Source: Spirochaetaceae bacterium (GTDB taxonomy: Bacteria; Spirochaetota; Spirochaetia; DSM-27196; PWMO01). From it: a DNA stretch of 61,056 nucleotides. The stretch covers positions 1-61,056 of the forward strand of contig REDW01000115.1 of the NCBI GenBank assembly GCA_007693325.1. Direction: 5' to 3'. Under the pieces are notes generated by a model. The model had not been told where the DNA came from and made no database searches. It was given only the letters and a program-made list of their open reading frames with translations. The position numbers were made by a program, and so were the translations under genes. Shown here piece by piece: positions 60,598-61,056 of this stretch; position 1 is the first letter of the stretch; each line of letters starts with the position of its first letter.

Positions 60598-61056
60598 ATG
60601 AAACCGCACGCTGATCAAACGGTGCTCCAGGAGGGCGTAGCCTTGAGTCAGGCGCGCGCGGCAATGGTGATGATACACGGCAGGGGCAGCAGCGCCGACA
60701 GCATCCTTGGGCTGCAGGCAGCACTGGAGGTAGACGGTATCGCGTACCGCGCTCCGCAAGCCGCAGGTGGCAGCTGGTACCCGCTGCCGTTCATGTCGCC
60801 TATCAGGAAGAACGAACCAGGTATCTCCTCGGCGCTGTGGGTTATCGGACAGCTGCTGCGCTCTTTCGAGAACTCCGCTATCCCGATGCACAAGTGCATG
60901 TTGTTGGGGTTCTCGCAGGGAGCGTGCCTGGTCCTGGAGTACGCCGCGCGCTATCCGCGTCGCTACGGCGCGGTGTTTGGACTTTCCGGCGGTCTGATCG
61001 GACCGCCGGGAACCGAGTGGAAGGTGAACGGCTCTCTGGACGGTACGCCGGTATTC
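60598..61056 (+). CDS. Phospholipase/carboxylesterase family hydrolase, 3' truncated
   Basis: The frame is open from the ATG at 60598 (AGAGGATG context with GGAGG upstream) to the window end, 153 codons. It is an alpha/beta hydrolase of the Abhydrolase_2 type: MVMIHGRGSSADS at the oxyanion strand, and the nucleophile elbow GFSQGA followed by CLVLEYAARYP. The acid and His of the triad lie beyond the edge. It follows the methyltransferase after 28 bases. Substrate cannot be stated. Confidence 0.85.
   Translation, partial: MKPHADQTVLQEGVALSQARAAMVMIHGRGSSADSILGLQAALEVDGIAYRAPQAAGGSWYPLPFMSPIRKNEPGISSALWVIGQLLRSFENSAIPMHKCMLLGFSQGACLVLEYAARYPRRYGAVFGLSGGLIGPPGTEWKVNGSLDGTPVF

Overview
The window is a densely coded, GC-rich bacterial chromosome segment with no gene-free stretch longer than about 250 bases. 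I see no rRNA, tRNA, CRISPR array, insertion sequence or phage module. The best guess for the host is a free-living spirochaete. The main reason is a six-gene mevalonate operon (HMG-CoA synthase, type 2 IPP isomerase, class II HMG-CoA reductase, mevalonate-diphosphate decarboxylase, phosphomevalonate kinase, mevalonate kinase) in the order I recall from Borrelia. Trehalose synthesis plus an Mrp-type Na+/H+ antiporter would suit a salty or alkaline habitat; that part is inference.

Layout. 0-6.1 kb: glgX-treY-treZ, making trehalose from glycogen or maltodextrin; glgX is cut by the window start. 6.2-9.9 kb: an FMN-binding-type lipoprotein, a YchF-like GTPase and a DUF3179 protein. 9.9-16.7 kb, minus strand: a DeoR regulator followed by a complete arginine-to-spermidine route through carboxyspermidine (speA, carboxy(nor)spermidine dehydrogenase, nspC-type decarboxylase, speB), then an acyltransferase. 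16.8-21.8 kb: an M20 peptidase, a ROK regulator, a NagB-like sugar-phosphate protein and a TPR protein. 21.8-29.2 kb, minus strand: an Opp/Dpp-type ABC importer operon ending in a MutS-family ATPase. 29.3-33.2 kb: citrate synthase, a coiled-coil protein, and purK-purE with a small membrane protein.

33.3-42.1 kb is a signalling and housekeeping stretch: a sensor-like PAS protein, an AI-2E family permease, a small alarmone synthetase fused to TPRs, an orphan HPt protein, a glutaredoxin and ferredoxin-thioredoxin-reductase pair, an HExxH protein, a PAS histidine kinase, an SDR and class II aldolase. 42.2-47.7 kb: an eight-gene Mrp antiporter operon. 47.9-50.3 kb: a CopB-type copper ATPase and a SHOCT membrane protein. 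50.4-57.0 kb: the mevalonate operon. 57.2-61.1 kb: mnmA, a Mesh1-type alarmone hydrolase, dusA, a methyltransferase and a truncated esterase.

The most unusual item is the substrate-binding lipoprotein of the ABC importer (27511-29175). Its two halves are in swapped order relative to the OppA/DppA family, so it reads as a circular permutation with a new lipoprotein signal at the new N-terminus. Other points of interest are the alarmone synthetase-TPR fusion, the FTR catalytic subunit with altered cysteine spacing beside a glutaredoxin, the MbhE-MrpB-like fusion, and the MutS-like ATPase coupled to a peptide transporter.
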